Assembly: GCF_011065895.1 (NCBI RefSeq)
Contig: NZ_JAALCR010000004.1
Location: forward strand, 124,001-188,000
Source of the DNA: Paludisphaera rhizosphaerae
GTDB lineage: Bacteria; Planctomycetota; Planctomycetia; Isosphaerales; Isosphaeraceae
Direction: 5' to 3'
Length of the DNA stretch: 64,000 bases
This document shows positions 15,979-24,801 of the stretch, piece by piece. A program made the translations under genes and the position numbers. The notes beneath the pieces were generated by a model. That model made no database searches and was not told the DNA's origin. It saw only the letters and a program-made list of their open reading frames with translations. The stretch's first letter is position 1, and each line of letters starts with the position of its first letter.

Positions 15979-16614
15979 CTGATTGTCCTTAATAAAGCCT
16001 GCAGAAATGATGAGATGCTGATCACAAGGATCGAATCGTAGGCATTCTATCTCCGACCCCGGTTCTTTTGAAGCGACTAACTAGAGAAGGCCCGCTCACA
16101 TCGATATTGGGATAAGCGAAAGGGGTTTGTCGCCTGAGGGGGGGGCCGGCCTGCCCATGACGGCGACGCCCTGAGCACTCGCGAGGTGTGTTCTGGTCGG
16201 CCTCGCCTTGAATTCGGCGATCCGGGTCTGAAAGGCCGAGATCGCAGTCGCCATGACGGTTTGTGCTTCTGTCGGGATCGTGCCGCACGTCGCCTGTCGT
16301 ATGACCTCCGGCCGCTCCAATTCGTGGGTCCGCTTCGGATCGAGTGACGGCTACACGACCCGAGTAGGACTTTCCCCTACATTGCCATCGACCTCGTCCC
16401 TGACTGTCATGGCCCGGCTGACGATGTAGGGTGAGGGTCGGGAACTCTCAAGGCCATCGTGGCACTTCGCGGCGGCTCGGACGAGCGAGCTTATCCCAGG
16501 GTCGGGGAGCCAACGCTATAGAACAGGTCACGGTGACTGTGACTGGAGTGCCCCGTGAATTCTGGTCCAGGCGTAATGGGAGACGCCCAGCTGGCTGAGT
16601 GCCAGGGTGACTCC
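15979..16614. other. 636 bases without a supported gene
   Basis: The first part (15979-16060) should hold the promoter of the histidine-kinase operon on the minus strand. A 74-codon minus-strand frame (16096-16320) starts at a TTG without a visible ribosome-binding site and has no recognisable relatives, so I leave it out. The stretch near 16537-16565 (AGTGCCCCGTGAATTCTGG) may be the left end of the IS3-type remnant that follows. Confidence 0.4.
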
Positions 16615-17130
16615 ATGGAGAAGCGACCGCCCTCTGAACGGATCGCCGCCGTCATTCGTGAGGTCGAGGCCGACGTCGCGGCGAGGCTGACCGTCGAATA
16701 GTCCTGTCACAAGATCGGCGTCTGCTCGTCGACGTATTATCGCTGGAAGTTCCGACAGGCCAAACCCATCTCCCGCGAGCGGTTGCGGCTGGTCAAGTTG
16801 GAGGACGAGGTCGTCCGGCTCAAGACGTTGGTGGCCGAATTGGCGTTGGATCGCCGCATGCTCCAGGAGGCAGTAAAAAAAGCCATGAGTGCCATCCGTC
16901 GTCGGATCATCGCCGCCGAGGTCGCTCGCGACTTCGGCGTCTCGCTGTGCACGGTCGCCACCTTGGGGGAGGCTCGGTCCAGCCTGCGTTATGTCCAATC
17001 TGGGCTGAGCAAGCACGACGCCCTGCTCCCTCAGCGCGAGGAGTTGGCGGTCCAACTCCCGCGTTACGGCCATCGGCGAATTGCAGGCGTGCTTCGGGCC
17101 GAGGGCTGGTCGGTGAACCGTAAGACCACC
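16615..17130 (+). pseudogene. Second IS3-family transposase remnant (nonsense mutation, truncated)
   Basis: From the ATG at 16615 the plus strand reads like an IS3-type orfA: AAVIREVEADVAARLTVE, then a TAG stop at 16699, then CSSTYYRWKFRQAK and LKTLVAELALDRRMLQEAVKK. A run of seven adenines (16875-16881) marks the usual frameshift site. Beyond it, orfB continues in the same frame (EVARDFGVSLCTVATLGEARSSLRY, then LPRYGHRRIAGVLRAEGWSVNRK) until about 17120, where similarity stops; the integrase core is missing. This copy belongs to a different IS3 subgroup from the two minus-strand pieces and is dead. Confidence 0.78.
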
Positions 17131-17800
17131 ATCTGCCACCGACGGACGACTACGTCCGCCTGCAGCAAATTCTTATGGTATTTCGTGATCCACTCCAGCT
17201 GGAAGTTAGATGTCGAAGCGAGTGTGGGCGGTCCGTCGGTAGTGCCCCAGCCTGGAGCCCGCTGTGAGTGTGGTCGCCTGAGTGCGCGAGATTTCGATCC
17301 CAGAACTAGGACATTAACGTTACTTAGGGTAGCCTGGGCTGTGGCCCTCAATGGCGGCGGTCGACATCCGGACCTGGACCGACGCGGCACCCAGAGCAGG
17401 ACTCCAGTCAGTCGAATCTCGACATCGGCCCTGGGCTAAGGCAGGAGGGCTCATGAATCGAGCTACGTCTCCTCAACAGGGCTTCAGGCCCCAGGGATCA
17501 GGCCAAACCGGCGGCGACTCACCGCTCGATTCGCCTGGACCGGAGACGAGGGTGGCGGCGAATCGAGACGTTCAACCCGCAGCAACCTGGGCTTAACCCA
17601 TTGGCTCTCTGCCAGCGAGTGCCGATCTCGGTTGATTTCAATCCAAGGCGGTTAGCCAGCCGAATGCCGGATGATGCGGACCGCATTAGAGTCAAGGAGA
17701 GGCGATAGCTCCTGAACTCCCGACGGCGAAGGGGGTTGAGCAAAAGTCGCCTAAAACCCTCTTGAGATGGTGGCCGAACAAACCTGCACGGAGCAGAGCC
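17131..17800. other. 670 bases without a supported gene
   Basis: The frame of the transposase remnant stays open to 17439 but no longer resembles a transposase. A 100-codon minus-strand frame (17519-17821) has no credible start or recognisable domain. I see no structured RNA or repeat. The last 100 bases probably include the promoter of the sigma-factor gene. Confidence 0.35.
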
Positions 17801-18394
17801 ATGACCCATCCGAGGCCCCAATTGCTCGACGCAGCTTTCTCGTTGACGGAAGCCGATTCGCCACGATCGGGCCTGGGGCCCGCCGCCCCGGAAAGGATAC
17901 CTACGACGAGTCAGGCGATCGTTGAGAGCTGCCTGAAACGAGCCCGCCGGTGGCGTCCCCCACCACGCTGGTCGAGCCGGGAATGGTGCGAGGAGAATCG
18001 GGCGGAAGCGGCCCTGATCCTGCTGGCCGCGGAGCGGGCCTTCGACTCGGGCAGAGGCGTCTCCTGGGACTCTTTTCTCAGGTCGCGGCTCATGGCTGGT
18101 CTCATCACCCGCCTGCGGTCCGAGTGGAGGTCGGCCAGGTTTCTGATCGATGAGAAGTCCCAGGACGTCCTCGACCTCCAGCCGCTGAGCGAGCGAGAGT
18201 TCACCGAGGATGAGCTCAAAATCCTGTATGCCAGCATCGGCAGGTTGAGCCTGTCCGATCGACAGGTCCTCCAGGCCCTCTACTGGGATGGATTGAGCGA
18301 GTCCAGGGCGGCTCTAATCCTGGGAGTCAGCCAGCAGGCGATAAATAAGCGTAAGCGGACTATAATTGTCAGGCTGCAAGCTTTGTTAACTTAG
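17801..18394 (+). CDS. Sigma-70-like (ECF-type) RNA polymerase sigma factor
   Basis: The product of about 197 residues ends in a clear sigma region 4 helix-turn-helix: LSLSDRQVLQALYWDGLSE then SRAALILGVSQQAINKRKR (about residues 145-190). The preceding region (residues 60-115, with AERAFDSGRG and WDSFLRSRLMAGLITRL) fits a weak sigma region 2. The start at the ATG at 17801 has GGAG six bases upstream; the frame is open from 17762. It sits directly upstream of the EPS locus in the same orientation, separated by 368 bases, so it may control that locus. No anti-sigma gene is next to it. Confidence 0.72.
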   Translation: MTHPRPQLLDAAFSLTEADSPRSGLGPAAPERIPTTSQAIVESCLKRARRWRPPPRWSSREWCEENRAEAALILLAAERAFDSGRGVSWDSFLRSRLMAGLITRLRSEWRSARFLIDEKSQDVLDLQPLSEREFTEDELKILYASIGRLSLSDRQVLQALYWDGLSESRAALILGVSQQAINKRKRTIIVRLQALLT

Positions 18395-18762
18395 GCCGAA
18401 TTGATGGATTTATGGTTTCTTGGTTGTAGAGCGACTCGAATTCGTAAATAAAGAGTCGTAAGGAGGCTGTCGAAAGCCTCCCCACTTCTGCGACGGTTCG
18501 TCCCGGGAATCCGATCAAGGATTCGGCACGAAGCCGGTTGCGAGCCGATTTATCCGCTAGGGCGGCGGATCATCATTTGCGCAAGGATTGCGCCATATAT
18601 ATCGGCGGGCAAAGGCCTGCAACCGACGGGCCCAAGGAACGCGCTTGACGCGAGCACATCGGGGGCGATCCCGGTCGCCTCGACGTGTAGTCGCGAACGA
18701 GCGCAACCGGACCGTCGCGGTCTGGGGCCGCGTCGCCTCTGCGACATTGAAGGGAGCTGAGA
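18395..18762 (+). promoter_or_regulatory. Leader region of the EPS locus with several hairpins
   Basis: No gene is seen in these 368 bases. Three inverted repeats stand out: GGAGGCT/AGCCTCC near 18462-18481, GCGCAA-GGA-TTGCGC at 18579-18593, and a nested pair at 18602-18625 in which TCGG/CCGA encloses GCGGGC-AAAG-GCCTGC. The first gene downstream encodes a specialised NusG paralogue, and such factors act on nascent leader RNA hairpins or ops-like sites in other bacteria. I infer a transcription-antitermination leader; I do not recognise a known riboswitch class. Confidence 0.4.
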
Positions 18763-19335
18763 TTGACCATCCTCGCCGCAGAACCCGACATCTATCCTCC
18801 TGACCTACTTGACCTGCCTGCTGACCCCACACGAGGTCGGTGTTGGTGGTGCCTTCACACGAAACCCCGGCAAGAGAAGCAAGCCGCCAGGGTTTTGAGA
18901 AAGCGGGCGCTCCCTCACTACCTCCCCTCGGTCGACCACGTTAGCCACACCCCTAATGGGCGTAAGATTCGCTCCCGCCTTCCGCTGTTTCCGGGATACC
19001 TTTTCCTGTTCAGCGACGAGTACGAACGGGTCGAGGCGACGAAGGGGGGCCATCTGGCTAACGTGCTAGCCGTCTACGATCAGGACGAGATCCAGGGGGA
19101 CCTGCGTCAGATCCAGAGGCTCCTTAATTCGGGCCTGACTGTTAAAGCCGAGCCGAGTATTCCTGTCGGCGCCGTCGTTCAGGTCAGTAGCGGGCCGCTG
19201 GAAGGATTGAGGGGCACCGTCGTCCGGCGGCAGGGTCGCGACGAATTCGTCGCGGTCGTCAGATTCCTGGGAAGGGGCGCCACAATCGAGCTTGCGGATT
19301 GGCAGGTCGAACGGGTCGATGACCGACGCGGTTGA
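18763..19335 (+). CDS. NusG/RfaH-like specialised transcription elongation factor
   Basis: The 190-residue protein has a NusG N-terminal (NGN) domain: WWCLHTKPRQEKQAARVLRK at about 27-46 and LPLFPGYLFLFSD near 76-88. It also has a C-terminal KOW domain (VGAVVQVSSGPLEGLRGTVVRRQG, about 143-166). This matches the RfaH/LoaP/UpxY type of NusG paralogues that prevent premature termination in long polysaccharide operons. It is the first gene of the EPS locus, as is common for such factors. It starts at a TTG (18763) preceded by AAGGGAG. Its stop overlaps no neighbour; the next gene begins 28 bases on. Confidence 0.88.
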   Translation: MTILAAEPDIYPPDLLDLPADPTRGRCWWCLHTKPRQEKQAARVLRKRALPHYLPSVDHVSHTPNGRKIRSRLPLFPGYLFLFSDEYERVEATKGGHLANVLAVYDQDEIQGDLRQIQRLLNSGLTVKAEPSIPVGAVVQVSSGPLEGLRGTVVRRQGRDEFVAVVRFLGRGATIELADWQVERVDDRRG

Positions 19336-19363
19336 AAGCGGATTGTTCCCAAGGGAGCAGGCC

Positions 19364-20692
19364 ATGCGCCTCTGTATCGTGGAGGATGGCGGGGTCAGCA
19401 ACCTCGAGCCGCTGACTCTAACACGTCCCGTCTTCGATCTGCGCTTCGGCGCCGACAGACTCGGCGCGCGGGTCGCTCGGTCGTTCGGGCTGGCCCCTGG
19501 CGGGGGCCGATTTGGTGCGATCGTCCGGCCTCATCTCGTCGACCTGTGGCACCGGCGAGATCCGCTCTGGGCTCTGAACGATCGGGCCTGGTTGGGCCGT
19601 AGCCCGGTGCTCGTTGTTAATGGCCGCTGGGTGCCCTCTGCCGAATTCGAGCCGCCTGAGGTGAGGCGACCGCTGGTCGGTCTTTGCGAGGGACGACCAG
19701 CATGCGCGTGGGCGGGACCGGGGCAGGCGGTCGGGCTGGAACTCAGCAATGTGGGAGACTGGTTTGACGAGATGGTCTCCTCCGTTGATGTCTTCGATGT
19801 AGGAGGTCGCTGGATCGAGAGGCCGTGGGATCTCGTGTCGGGGAACGCCGAGGCGTTACGTTCTGACTTCCGCCCCGGCCGTCAGGACGGACTGCGATTG
19901 AGCGATTTGCAGCACGTCGCTGTCGTCGGCTCGCAAGATCGGCTCTTCGTACACGAGTCGGCTCGCGTCGACCCTTACACCGTCTTCGACACAACGAATG
20001 GGCCGATCACTGTCGAGGCCGATGCCTGGGTCCAGCCGTTTACACGGATCGAAGGACCCTGCTTTATTGGCCGCGACACTCATCTCTTCCGGGCTAACTT
20101 ACGAGGCGGAGTCACCCTCGGGCCGAACTGTCGCGTCGGCGGAGAAGTCGAGGCCGCGATCGTTCACGGATACTCAAACAAATACCACGAAGGCTTCCTC
20201 GGCCACGCCTATGTCGGCGAGTGGGTCAACCTAGGGGCCATTACATCGAATTCGGACCTTCGCAACGATTACGGCGAGGTCCACGTCCCGTTGCAAGGCG
20301 ATCCGATCGCCACCGGGCAGAACAAGGTCGGCTGCTTCGTGGGCGACCACACTCGCACCGGGCTGGGCTCGATGCTAAATACGGGCGCAGCAATCGGCGT
20401 GATGTGTGACGTCCTGCCGGCTGGTATCCTGCTGCCGAAGCACGTCCCCAGCTTCGTGAGGGTGGCTTTCGGCCGCGTTGCACCCGGCCCGTCGCTAGAG
20501 CAGAAGTTCGCCACTGCTCGGACTGTTAAGCGGCGGCGCGGTCTGGAGTTCACCGAGCAAGAAGAACGCCTCTATGAAGGTCTGTTCGAGGCCACCCGGC
20601 TTGAGCGGGAACGAGCCATCCATAAGGCGGCCGCACTCGCCCGAGGCGAGGCCGCCTCACGTGACCTCTCGCAGCGTGCCGTCGGCGAGTAA
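19364..20692 (+). CDS. Alternative GlmU-type sugar nucleotidyltransferase / acetyltransferase
   Basis: The protein of about 442 residues begins MRLCIVEDGG and has LEPLTLTRPVFDLRFGADRL, typical of the 'putative sugar nucleotidyltransferase' N-terminal domain (NTP_transf_4 type). It lacks the classical GXGTRM pyrophosphorylase loop. The second half is a left-handed β-helix with hexapeptide repeats (from IEGPCFIGRDTHLF to CDVLPAGILLPKHVPSFVRV) like GlmU acetyltransferase parts. The family is known as alternative GlmU and probably makes UDP-GlcNAc-like donors. I chose the ATG at 19364 (AAGGGAG upstream), not the open frame from 19292 that overlaps the NusG-like gene. It would supply precursors for the EPS. 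Confidence 0.78.
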   Translation: MRLCIVEDGGVSNLEPLTLTRPVFDLRFGADRLGARVARSFGLAPGGGRFGAIVRPHLVDLWHRRDPLWALNDRAWLGRSPVLVVNGRWVPSAEFEPPEVRRPLVGLCEGRPACAWAGPGQAVGLELSNVGDWFDEMVSSVDVFDVGGRWIERPWDLVSGNAEALRSDFRPGRQDGLRLSDLQHVAVVGSQDRLFVHESARVDPYTVFDTTNGPITVEADAWVQPFTRIEGPCFIGRDTHLFRANLRGGVTLGPNCRVGGEVEAAIVHGYSNKYHEGFLGHAYVGEWVNLGAITSNSDLRNDYGEVHVPLQGDPIATGQNKVGCFVGDHTRTGLGSMLNTGAAIGVMCDVLPAGILLPKHVPSFVRVAFGRVAPGPSLEQKFATARTVKRRRGLEFTEQEERLYEGLFEATRLERERAIHKAAALARGEAASRDLSQRAVGE

Positions 20693-20811
20693 CCATTCCA
20701 TCGCGGGCCACAACCTGCGCGCCATCCAGGGTTTTGCGAACGTCAGCTGCCGTGCCAACCCGTTCTACGATCCTTTGCTGGTTCGGACTGACTGAGCCGT
20801 CGGACAATGGA

Positions 20812-21072
20812 TTACAGACGACGGCGGGCAGGCCTCTGATGGGGTAGAGGGGCCGGCGACCTGGTCGGCCTTAGGCTTGCCCCCCGGCAAAAGACGACGA
20901 GACGCCGTGTGGCGGCGATGACCCTTAGAGCCACCGCCGCCGCGAGGGCCACCAGCAACCAGACAGCCAAAGCGATGAGCCAGAGCGGAAGCATTAGAGC
21001 GCGGATCACCATCACGGCCTGGGCGAAGAGAAGTTCGACGAACGTAGAGCCAGTTGAGTCGTGCTGATTCAT
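20812..21072 (-). CDS. Small membrane protein, antisense to the EPS locus
   Basis: An 86-residue protein with two adjacent hydrophobic segments (LFAQAVMVIRALMLPLWLIALAV region and LLVALAAAVALRVIAA region) and an arginine/proline-rich tail. The ATG at 21072 has GAGGA six bases upstream; the frame extends to 21183 with a non-hydrophobic extension. It is the only likely gene on the minus strand in the EPS region. I do not recognise the family. Its hydrophobic pattern and ribosome-binding site support it; length and strand make it uncertain. Confidence 0.5.
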   Translation of the reverse strand: MNQHDSTGSTFVELLFAQAVMVIRALMLPLWLIALAVWLLVALAAAVALRVIAATRRLVVFCRGASLRPTRSPAPLPHQRPARRRL

Positions 21073-21422
21073 CGGCGTTCCTCGGGCCGGATGCCTCGTC
21101 GCTGGCTGATTTCGGTTCGGATCGGTTTTCGAGGCTGGTCGGCCGCCGGACTTCGGGGAGAGTATCGGTTCTTTATTCATCACTTAGGCGTGGTTCGAGC
21201 ATAACCGATGCCGAAATCTCCAGATACCCGGATTTTGGTCGCCGGCCGATTGGATTTCCGAAGTACTCGGCCAACCTCCGACCTGAGCCCACTTGGATCT
21301 ACGGTCGTCGGTAGGGCGGTCGACGACGCCACCGTGTGCTGAGATACGAGAGCCGGCTGGCAGAGTGCGGACGACTCGCCGGGCTAGCACCAGGATTAAC
21401 AAGCCCGCCGCCGGGGGGAATC
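21073..21422. other. 350 bases before the exosortase gene
   Basis: This region separates the first two EPS genes from the exosortase block and probably holds divergent promoters for the small membrane protein and the exosortase operon. It is relatively AT-rich around 21180-21270. I see no repeat or recognisable operator. Confidence 0.4.
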
Positions 21423-22376
21423 ATGACGGACGAGCTGAGTGCGAGCGTCGAGCCGGGCCGCCGGCGCGCGATGTTACTTCCAGCCGCGATGCTGGTCTTC
21501 GGGGCGTGGTTCTGGTGGCCTGTCCTATCGGGAATGGCCGCACGCTGGTCGGAGGATCCTCGATATTCGCATGGCTATCTCGTAGCACCATTCGCCTGCT
21601 ACTTGCTCTGGATTCGCCGCGAGCGGCTCGAAGCACCCCCGACCCGGCCAACATCCTGGGGACTGATACCGTTGGCCGCTGGCGTTGCGTCGCAGATCGC
21701 CGGTGCGTACCTCTTCCAACCTTGGCTAGAAGCCGTGGCCATTCTGCCGATCCTCGCGGGCCTCGCTCTGCTGGTCGGCGGCACACGAGTGCTGGATTGG
21801 ACCTGGCCGGCGATCGCTTTCCTTGTCTTTATGATCCCGCTCCCCTATCGGATCGAAGTCGCCCTGGGTGCTCCGCTCCAGGGAGTAGCGACCGAGGCCA
21901 GCACGTATGCGTTGCAGACCCTGGGACAACCGGCCTTTGCTGAAGGGTTCGTCATTCACCTAGGCACCCACCGCATCGGCGTCGTCGAGGCGTGTAACGG
22001 GCTGGGGATGCTCTATATGTTCCTCGGGTTCGCCACGGGGGCGGCGCTGCTGCTGGCGCGACCGACCGTGGACCGGGTTTTGATCCTGCTCAGCGCCGCA
22101 CCAATCGCCTTGGCGGCCAACGTGATTCGAATCACGGTCACCGGCCTGCTGCACCAGGTGGCCGGGAGTCGTTGGGCGGAATACTTCTACCACGACTTCG
22201 CCGGCTGGTTGATGATGCCGCTGGCCCTGCTGATGCTGCGGGCCGAGGTTGCTGCTCTCGACCACTTATTCACGCCCATCGAACCCGTGAGTTCTCACGT
22301 CGATCCCCGGATCGTCCTCATTCGAAACGGGGGCGACTCGCGTCGAGTCCCAGCTCCGGGACCTGGGCGAGCCTGA
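21423..22376 (+). CDS. Exosortase
   Basis: The 317-residue polytopic membrane protein carries the exosortase catalytic triad in order: Cys191 in VVEACNGLGMLYMF, Arg236 in ANVIRITVTG and His257 in YFYHDFAGW. The conserved N-terminal segment WSEDPRYSHGYLVAP (about 42-56) and IPLPYRIE are also present. Exosortases are transpeptidase-like enzymes that cut the PEP-CTERM tail of exported proteins and attach them to the envelope. The start is the ATG at 21423 with GGGGGGA upstream, giving a better N-terminus than 21336. An EpsI gene lies two genes downstream and a PEP-CTERM protein is at 57080. Confidence 0.93.
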   Translation: MTDELSASVEPGRRRAMLLPAAMLVFGAWFWWPVLSGMAARWSEDPRYSHGYLVAPFACYLLWIRRERLEAPPTRPTSWGLIPLAAGVASQIAGAYLFQPWLEAVAILPILAGLALLVGGTRVLDWTWPAIAFLVFMIPLPYRIEVALGAPLQGVATEASTYALQTLGQPAFAEGFVIHLGTHRIGVVEACNGLGMLYMFLGFATGAALLLARPTVDRVLILLSAAPIALAANVIRITVTGLLHQVAGSRWAEYFYHDFAGWLMMPLALLMLRAEVAALDHLFTPIEPVSSHVDPRIVLIRNGGDSRRVPAPGPGRA

Positions 22377-22527
22377 GCACGGGGACGGACGGAGCCAAGC
22401 TCTTCCGATAGCTGGCGGCGAAATCGCGCCTCGGCCCTCGATCGTCGGCGTGCCCAAGTGGACGCCGGCGGCCCCCGGAAGTTCCTGAACGAGGTTGTCG
22501 TCTCCCGCTAACGAAGGAGCGAACACC

Positions 22528-24771
22528 ATGGACCAGCCCGAGATCACTCCCGACAACTTCGGTACGGAGCCGCATCCGGCGACCGTCAACCTGCCCGCCG
22601 GCAGGAGCGTGCGCGCCGGTTTCTCGTCCCACGCCCGTGCCGAGGACCCGGGGCGGCCTCCGGGCCTCTCATCGACACCTGACCTTCTGTCGCTGCTCCA
22701 GGCCCTACGACGACGGTGGGTCCTTGCCTTGTTCGCAGGCGTCCTGCTCGCCAACGCTGCGGGGTTCTCGGTCTGGTACGCGATCCCCCCAGCAAAGTAC
22801 ACAGCGAGGGCGCTCCTCCATGTGTCAACCTATCAGCCCAAAGTCATCTTCGACACGGCGGAACGCAGGGCTGAATACCACACGTACCAGCGCTCCCAGG
22901 TGACGCTCATCAAGAGCCGCCGGGTGCTCGGCGCCGCATTGAGCACGCCGTCGGTCGCGGAGCTCGAGACGGTCCGAGAGACGTACGACCCGATCGAGTG
23001 GCTCGAAGGGGAACTCGCCGTCGAGTTCGCCGGCGGCTCAGAGTTTCTCCAGATCTCCCTCAGCGGCAAACGGCCGAAGGACCTGGCCACGCTGGTCAAT
23101 TCCGTGACCGAGGCATACCTCCGGACGGTCGAGACGGCCGAACGGACGGGCCGTAGCGAGAGGCTGGATTCTCTCAAGAAGCTGTACGACAGCTATATGC
23201 AGTCTCTCGAGAAGAAGCGGCGACGGATCCGGGCGCTCGCGGAGGAAGTCGGGTCGAACGACCAAGAGACCCTCGCCCTGAAGCAGCAATACAACCTCGA
23301 GATGGTCGCCTCCGCCCGCCGCGATCTCATGTCGCTCCAGTCAGAGCTGCGACGGGCCCAGGTCGAGATGGCGTTACTGGAGGCCCGCGATGCGGACGAG
23401 GTCCCGAAGTTGCTCACAACGGCGGAGATCGAGGAGTTGCTCGCACAGGACGAGCAGATGAGGGACCATCGCGAGGACCTCGCCTCGATCACCCGCCAAC
23501 TCGCGGATGCCTCGCGTTCGTCGCGGAAGGGTAACGACCCGATCGTCATCGCGTTCCGGGAACGCCAACGCGCGATGCAGAAGACCATGGACGCTCGCCG
23601 GCAATACCTTACAACCCGAGCCGAACGCGATATGCGCGACCGTCACGAGGAGGAGCTCAACCACTTGAAGGACCGGGTGGCCATCTTGAAGCAGATCGAT
23701 CAGGTCCTCCGGGCGGACATCGACAAAATGGGGCAGGAGTCCCAGGCCATCAACAGGGGGACGCTTGATCTCCAAACGCATCAGGATGAAATCGTCCTGA
23801 CCAGTGAGGTCGCGAAGAAGGTCGGAGGAGAGGTCGAAGCGCTCGAGGTGGAATTGGGAGCCAAACCCAGGATTACCCAGATCGACCGAGCCGAGGTCCC
23901 CCGGACCAAGGACGAGCTCAAGCAACTCAAGGCGAGCGGCATCGCGGCCCTGGCCGCATTCGCGGCCACGTTGCTCGGGATCTCTTTCTGGGAGTTCCAG
24001 GCCCGCCGAATCTCGACGACCGACGAGGTCGTCAACGGCCTTGGGATGCGGCTGATCGGTTCCCTGCCGGCGCCGCCGACTCGGGGCCGCCGACTCCGGT
24101 CGCTACCCGCCGAGGCCGACCGCCGCTGGCAGAGCCTGCTCGTCGAATCCGTCGACGCGACTCGGACGATGATCCTGCACCTGGCCCGCGTTTCGGGAAT
24201 CCGAGTCGTTATGATTACGAGCGCACAGAAGGGGGAGGGCAAGACCTCGTTGGCCGGCCACCTCGCTACTAGCCTGGCCCGGGCTGGTCGACGCACGGTG
24301 TTGGTGGATTGCGACCTACGCAACCCATCGGCCCACCGGCTCTTGGACATCCCTCAGGTCCCCGGGACGGCCGAGCTCCTGCGCGGAGAGGCCAACCTTG
24401 ACGAGGTCACGCGGCCGGTCCTCGCCGGCGAATTGTTCATCATCACCGCCGGCCGATGCGATACGCTGGCCGTCCAGGCTCTGGCCCAGGATGGGCTGCA
24501 GCCGGTCATGGATCAACTGCGCGGCTCGTTCGACTTTGTAATCGTTGATACAGCACCAGTCCTACCGGTCGTCGACTCCTTGCTGGTAAGTCAGCACGTC
24601 GACGCCGTCCTCTTCTCGATCCTCCGCGGAGTGAGTCGATTGCCCCTGGTTTATACAGCCTGCGAACGCCTGTCCGTCCTGGGGGTGCGCATGATCGGCG
24701 CCGTGGTCAGCGGCACCCAGTACGACGCCGGGGGGCCCGGGTATTACGATTCGGCAACGGCTGAGGCTTAA
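22528..24771 (+). CDS. Wzz-type chain-length regulator fused to BY-kinase (Wzc-like)
   Basis: The 747-residue protein has a Wzz domain between two membrane helices (first near residues 66-88, second near 465-485). A long periplasmic coiled coil (about 200-460) is followed by a cytosolic tyrosine-kinase domain with Walker A SAQKGEGKTS near 565 and Walker A' VLVDCDLRNPS near 591. The C-terminus has only three tyrosines (TQYDAGGPGYYDS). Such proteins set polymer length and regulate export by cycles of autophosphorylation. The start at 22528 has AAGGAG upstream. It sits between exosortase and EpsI, as in other exosortase/EPS loci. Confidence 0.92.
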   Translation: MDQPEITPDNFGTEPHPATVNLPAGRSVRAGFSSHARAEDPGRPPGLSSTPDLLSLLQALRRRWVLALFAGVLLANAAGFSVWYAIPPAKYTARALLHVSTYQPKVIFDTAERRAEYHTYQRSQVTLIKSRRVLGAALSTPSVAELETVRETYDPIEWLEGELAVEFAGGSEFLQISLSGKRPKDLATLVNSVTEAYLRTVETAERTGRSERLDSLKKLYDSYMQSLEKKRRRIRALAEEVGSNDQETLALKQQYNLEMVASARRDLMSLQSELRRAQVEMALLEARDADEVPKLLTTAEIEELLAQDEQMRDHREDLASITRQLADASRSSRKGNDPIVIAFRERQRAMQKTMDARRQYLTTRAERDMRDRHEEELNHLKDRVAILKQIDQVLRADIDKMGQESQAINRGTLDLQTHQDEIVLTSEVAKKVGGEVEALEVELGAKPRITQIDRAEVPRTKDELKQLKASGIAALAAFAATLLGISFWEFQARRISTTDEVVNGLGMRLIGSLPAPPTRGRRLRSLPAEADRRWQSLLVESVDATRTMILHLARVSGIRVVMITSAQKGEGKTSLAGHLATSLARAGRRTVLVDCDLRNPSAHRLLDIPQVPGTAELLRGEANLDEVTRPVLAGELFIITAGRCDTLAVQALAQDGLQPVMDQLRGSFDFVIVDTAPVLPVVDSLLVSQHVDAVLFSILRGVSRLPLVYTACERLSVLGVRMIGAVVSGTQYDAGGPGYYDSATAEA

Positions 24772-24801
24772 GAGCACGGTTGGTCCCGCCCCGAGACCAC
24801 C

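Noticed and set aside
16096-16320. 74-codon minus-strand frame
   Set aside because: It starts at TTG without a ribosome-binding site and has no family resemblance; it could be noise.
17519-17821. 100-codon minus-strand frame
   Set aside because: It has no domain and overlaps the start of the sigma-factor gene and its probable promoter.
18600-18640. Possible c-di-GMP (GEMM) riboswitch in the EPS leader
   Set aside because: GGCAAAGGCC looked suggestive, but the conserved CACGCACAGGGCAAACC and GGGACGCAAAGCC elements are absent.
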